Shown here: positions 10,391-12,711 of the stretch, in pieces
How positions within the stretch are numbered: the stretch's first letter is position 1
Layout of the letters: each line of letters opens with the position of its first letter
Assembly (NCBI GenBank): GCA_043817715.1
Contig: JBDRGO010000015.1
Span: forward strand, 1-12,711
Reading direction: 5' to 3'
Source: JAFGBZ01 sp043817715
Lineage (GTDB): Archaea; Iainarchaeota; Iainarchaeia; Iainarchaeales; JAFGBZ01
Length of the DNA stretch: 12,711 nucleotides
Notes under the pieces: generated by a model
Databases searched by the model: none
What the model was told of the DNA's origin: nothing
What the model saw: the letters and a program-made list of their open reading frames with translations, nothing else
Made by a program: the position numbers and the translations under genes

Positions 10391-11902
10391 TTATTTATTT
10401 TTATTTGCTTTCTTTTTAGAAAGTTTTTCCAATTGCAGGCCCATTTCTTTGGCAAAGTTTTCCTCAAATGAATTCAGTTCCTCTATTTTCGCATCAATTA
10501 ATTTAATTCTTTTGTCCGCAGCCGCCTGCTGTTCCTTCATATAGGAATTAAGCTCTTTCTTGAATTCATTGAATTTAGTGATGTTTTCCTGTATCACATT
10601 AACGAACTGCTTCTGGAATATTTCAAGCTCGTCTTTTGCGGCAATCAATTCATCAGGATGGACCTTGTAAACCAAATCATCAATTCTTGCTGAATTTTTT
10701 TTCATTAACTTATCCATTTCATCTGATTTTACCTTGATTGCTTCCTCTGCTTTCTTTTCAATGGTTTTCTTTATTTTATCTGTTTCCTTTTCGCTGAACA
10801 GATTCATTTCATTCTTGAATTCCCTGAAAATTTCATTTGACTTTGCCTTAGTTACCAATTCCGAATTGATTCTTTTCAGTTCAGCCATCCTTTCATTCAA
10901 TTGGTCGGGATTAATCCTGTTTACCAATGAATCAATTTCTTTTTGCTTTGCATCAAGCTCTTTTTCTTTTGACCTTACTTCAGCCAATGACTCGTTTTTC
11001 TTTTCATCGGCAAATTTATCTATTTTGTTTTTTGCATCAGCCAATAATCCTTCCACAAGCTTCTGCTCCAAATCCAGTGTTCGCTTAATGCGTTCATCAA
11101 TTTCTTTTCTTTTCTGCCTTGTTTCATCCAGAAAAGACTCCATTTTATTTTTTTCTTTTGCCAGTTCCGAATTCATTTCAGTTATTAAAGAAGTTTTTGC
11201 CTTATTCAAATCATCAAGCTTTGAATTCACCTGCGTTACTTTTGCCTCAAATTCAGCGGAAGTCTTGTCAAATTCAATAAGCCTTGACCTTGAAGCAATA
11301 TTCAGTTCCTTTAATTCCCTTATTTTTGAATCAATCAATGAAGTCAATTCACTGCTTTTAGAAGTCAATTCTGAATCAACTTTTGAAAGCAGAAGAATTT
11401 TCTGCGAATCAAACAATACATTGATTCTTTTGACTGTTTCATCAATCCGGTCATTTATTTTGGAATCAATCGTGCTGTTTATTTCGGATTTAATCACTTT
11501 CATTTCATTTAACTTTGTGTCAGCAGTTGCAAGAATCCCTTTTTCCCATAATTCATTCAAAGATTTTTCTTCCCCTAAACCAATATATGATTTTTTAGTT
11601 AAATCCTGTTTTTGAGAATAAAATGAATCCGAAAGTTTTTCGTCTTTTAATGGTTCAACTTTTTCAAAATCAAATTTTTCTGAAATTTCTTCAGATTTTC
11701 CGCCTGCTTTTTTAATATCTTCATCAAAACTTGAAACCTGTTTCTCTATTTTTCCTTTTGGCATTTTTGCTTCATTCAGTAATTCACGTGCTTCTTTTTC
11801 AGTAATTCCTGCATTAATTAAATCAGTAATTATTTCTTCATCTGATGAATTCAGTTCAAGCAGTTTTTTCACTGAATCCAGAAGCAATTCTTTCCTTCCC
11901 AT
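10391..11902 (-). CDS. Long coiled-coil protein of unknown function
   Basis: A 503-residue protein with no signal peptide or transmembrane segment, so probably cytoplasmic. Residues 1-46 form a small helical module ('LLDSVKKLLELNSSDEEIIT', 'AGITEKEARELLNEAK') resembling UBA-like or SHOCT-like 'G-I-x-x-x-x-A-x-x-L-L' units. Residues 50-110 are acidic/basic and disordered. From about 111 to 495 it is almost continuous heptad-type helix rich in Glu, Lys, Asp and Ser. Two matching segments, 'IDSLVNRINPDQL' (323-335) and 'IDDLVYKVHPDEL' (407-419), are spaced 84 residues apart and mark an internal repeat with a Pro break. A structural or tethering role, for example in surface motility or chromosome organisation, is conceivable but not supported by any motif. 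The ATG at 11902 follows a TATA box ATTTAAATA at 11928-11936. Confidence 0.7.
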   Translation of the reverse strand: MGRKELLLDSVKKLLELNSSDEEIITDLINAGITEKEARELLNEAKMPKGKIEKQVSSFDEDIKKAGGKSEEISEKFDFEKVEPLKDEKLSDSFYSQKQDLTKKSYIGLGEEKSLNELWEKGILATADTKLNEMKVIKSEINSTIDSKINDRIDETVKRINVLFDSQKILLLSKVDSELTSKSSELTSLIDSKIRELKELNIASRSRLIEFDKTSAEFEAKVTQVNSKLDDLNKAKTSLITEMNSELAKEKNKMESFLDETRQKRKEIDERIKRTLDLEQKLVEGLLADAKNKIDKFADEKKNESLAEVRSKEKELDAKQKEIDSLVNRINPDQLNERMAELKRINSELVTKAKSNEIFREFKNEMNLFSEKETDKIKKTIEKKAEEAIKVKSDEMDKLMKKNSARIDDLVYKVHPDELIAAKDELEIFQKQFVNVIQENITKFNEFKKELNSYMKEQQAAADKRIKLIDAKIEELNSFEENFAKEMGLQLEKLSKKKANKNK

Positions 11903-11927
11903 AGCAACTAAAGAATAGATTAAAGTA

Positions 11928-11936
11928 ATTTAAATA
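11928..11936 (-). promoter_or_regulatory. TATA box for the coiled-coil gene
   Basis: TATTTAAAT on the minus strand, 26-34 nt upstream of the ATG at 11902. Confidence 0.45.
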
Positions 11937-11960
11937 TGTAACGATTTGAATGAAAAAACA

Positions 11961-12509
11961 CTAAAAATACTTTTTTTCTACACCGAATGATTTCAAGTAA
12001 GGGTTCTTCTTTTTTAGTTCTTTTAGTTTTTGTCTTAAACCTTCAACTGCTTGACCTGCATAACGAGAATTAGTAGAAACTATTATTTTTGGATTATTTA
12101 AATCAGTTAAATCTAATTTAAGTTTTACTGGAGTCAAATTCTGCCAGTTCCCTACAGGGTCTTTTCTTTCAACTCCTGCAATGAAATAAGCTACTCCCCC
12201 GATATCATCATACTGATGCTCAAAACGGTTAATTCTTAATTCTGAATCCCCACCATCGGAGTGAAAAAAAGTATGCCGAAATCCTCTAAATAATCCATCA
12301 TTAATTCCTTCCCTTAATTTTATAGGGTTTCTTGTTGCAATCCCTGATTCATAAACAACTGCTTTAACAGGAATTTTTTTGTTTTGCCTTCTTTCCCTTC
12401 CGGTTGGCTTTGCTTTTTTGCCTTCAGGCACACCTTGGCTCATTCTTTTTCTTGCAGGCGCTTGTGATAGAGTTGCTTTTTTACGTCTTCCTGGTCTCGG
12501 CATTTTCAT
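11961..12509 (-). CDS. Unrecognised protein with a basic, disordered N-terminus
   Basis: A 182-residue protein (or 180 from the ATG at 12503). Residues 1-50 are dominated by Lys, Arg, Pro and Gln (repeated 'GRRKK', 'ARKR', 'GKKAK', 'RERRQNKK') and likely bind RNA, DNA or acidic surfaces. Residues 50-165 look like a folded alpha/beta domain: 'VKAVVYESGIATRNPIKLRE', 'LFRGFRHTFFHSDGG', 'FEHQYDDIGGVAYFIAGVER', 'VKLKLDLTDLNNPKIIVST'. A basic helix follows, 'VEGLRQKLKELKKKNPYLKS'. No Cys, transmembrane or signal sequence. No family was recognised. A minus-strand TATA CTTTTATAA lies at 12530-12538, 21-29 nt upstream. The 58-nt gap to the coiled-coil gene contains that gene's own promoter, so they are separate units. 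Confidence 0.65.
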   Translation of the reverse strand: MKMPRPGRRKKATLSQAPARKRMSQGVPEGKKAKPTGRERRQNKKIPVKAVVYESGIATRNPIKLREGINDGLFRGFRHTFFHSDGGDSELRINRFEHQYDDIGGVAYFIAGVERKDPVGNWQNLTPVKLKLDLTDLNNPKIIVSTNSRYAGQAVEGLRQKLKELKKKNPYLKSFGVEKKYF

Positions 12510-12529
12510 TCACTTTTTTAATTAATGAA

Positions 12530-12538
12530 TTATAAAAG
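12530..12538 (-). promoter_or_regulatory. TATA box for the basic-N-terminus gene
   Basis: CTTTTATAA, 21-29 nt before the ATG at 12509 and 27-35 nt before the ATG at 12503, so it does not decide between them. Confidence 0.45.
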
Positions 12539-12563
12539 TTCAAAGTAATATTTAAACTTAACT

Positions 12564-12711
12564 TCGCCACTGGCTGTGGGACAGAATTGGTTGGGTTAGC
12601 CCAACCAAAAGAGGTTGTGCCATATTGTTGTGAGAAAGTTGGTTGTGTGAATGGTGTTGTTTTTTCTTTGTTGTATTTTCCAGCCGAATCTTCTTTTGTC
12701 TTCTGAGAATG
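12564..12711. other. GT-rich segment running off the right edge; possible partial CDS on the minus strand
   Basis: Base composition changes sharply from the AT-rich surroundings. It holds a perfect 7-bp hairpin GGTTGGG/CCCAACC with loop TTAG at about 12588-12605. On the minus strand a frame is open from the edge (12711) to a TAA at 12481-12483, overlapping the start of the next gene. Its first part is rich in Thr, Gln, Pro and Ser ('KTTPFTQPTFSQQYGTT'). That could be the C-terminal tail of a protein or a chance opening in a stop-poor sequence. A structured RNA is the alternative. Neither is proven. Confidence 0.3.

Noticed and set aside
10734..11615. Plus-strand 293-codon open frame rich in Ser and Phe
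   Set aside because: It is the exact antisense of the coiled-coil gene. Its Ser/Phe-rich composition mirrors the Glu/Lys/Asp codons of the true gene, and it has no promoter or domain.
12564..12620. RNase P RNA or SRP RNA at the right edge (GGGACAGAA resembles a conserved RNase P RNA segment)
   Set aside because: Only a short chance-level match. The flanking conserved regions and long-range helices could not be found in the visible part.

Overview
The window comes from an AT-rich archaeal genome. The evidence is two archaeal RNase P protein subunits (Pop5 and Rpp30 families), ribosomal protein L15e, an archaeal/eukaryal-type CTU1/NcsA tRNA-thiolation protein, a tRNA-Val interrupted by a short intron with a bulge-helix-bulge (BHB) splicing motif, and TTTAAA-like TATA boxes about 25 bp upstream of many start codons (leaderless transcripts). 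Small compact genes and toxin-antitoxin pairs would fit a small-genome (DPANN-like) archaeon, but the exact phylum cannot be read from the sequence. TGA is a normal stop here.

Layout. (1) 1-310: the edge of an IS3-type transposase OrfA and a tiny lipoprotein, both on the minus strand and both with nearly identical Shine-Dalgarno/start regions. (2) 396-2295, minus: a three-gene operon of a winged-helix regulator, a fusion of RNase P Rpp30 with an HD-superfamily domain, and RNase P Pop5. A divergent small helix-turn-helix-like protein lies at 2414-2683. (3) 2776-3291, plus: a one-domain asparaginase-like protein whose natural ATG is put out of frame by a run of nine C. (4) 3328-3926, minus: a DUF4258 toxin-like / zinc-finger-AbrB antitoxin-like pair with a 22-bp perfect palindrome in its promoter. 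(5) 4050-4676: L15e. (6) 4755-6259, plus: a gamma-carbonic-anhydrase-like hexapeptide protein and the tRNA thiolation enzyme.

(7) 6225-6898: the last codons of the thiolase gene occur three times as direct repeats, and a HicBA toxin-antitoxin cassette sits between copies 2 and 3. (8) 6958-8106: a decaying LAGLIDADG homing endonuclease whose reading frame runs into the 5' exon of tRNA-Val(GAC). Its stop codon straddles the 5' splice site of a 38-nt D-loop intron. (9) 8279-10246: a large secreted protein with three CARDB domains. A hairpin holds its start region, and a GAAA-tetraloop hairpin with a T tract follows it. (10) 10391-12509, minus: a long coiled-coil protein and an unrecognised basic protein. 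The last 150 bases are GT-rich and unassigned.

RNA processing is the common thread: two RNase P proteins, one with an HD domain, a tRNA 2-thiolation enzyme and an intron-bearing tRNA. Mobile or selfish elements (IS, two toxin-antitoxin pairs, homing endonuclease, repeat-flanked cassette) lie between these core genes. The best candidates for something undescribed are the Rpp30-HD fusion, the cassette bounded by repeats of the thiolase 3' end, and the endonuclease/tRNA/intron overlap.
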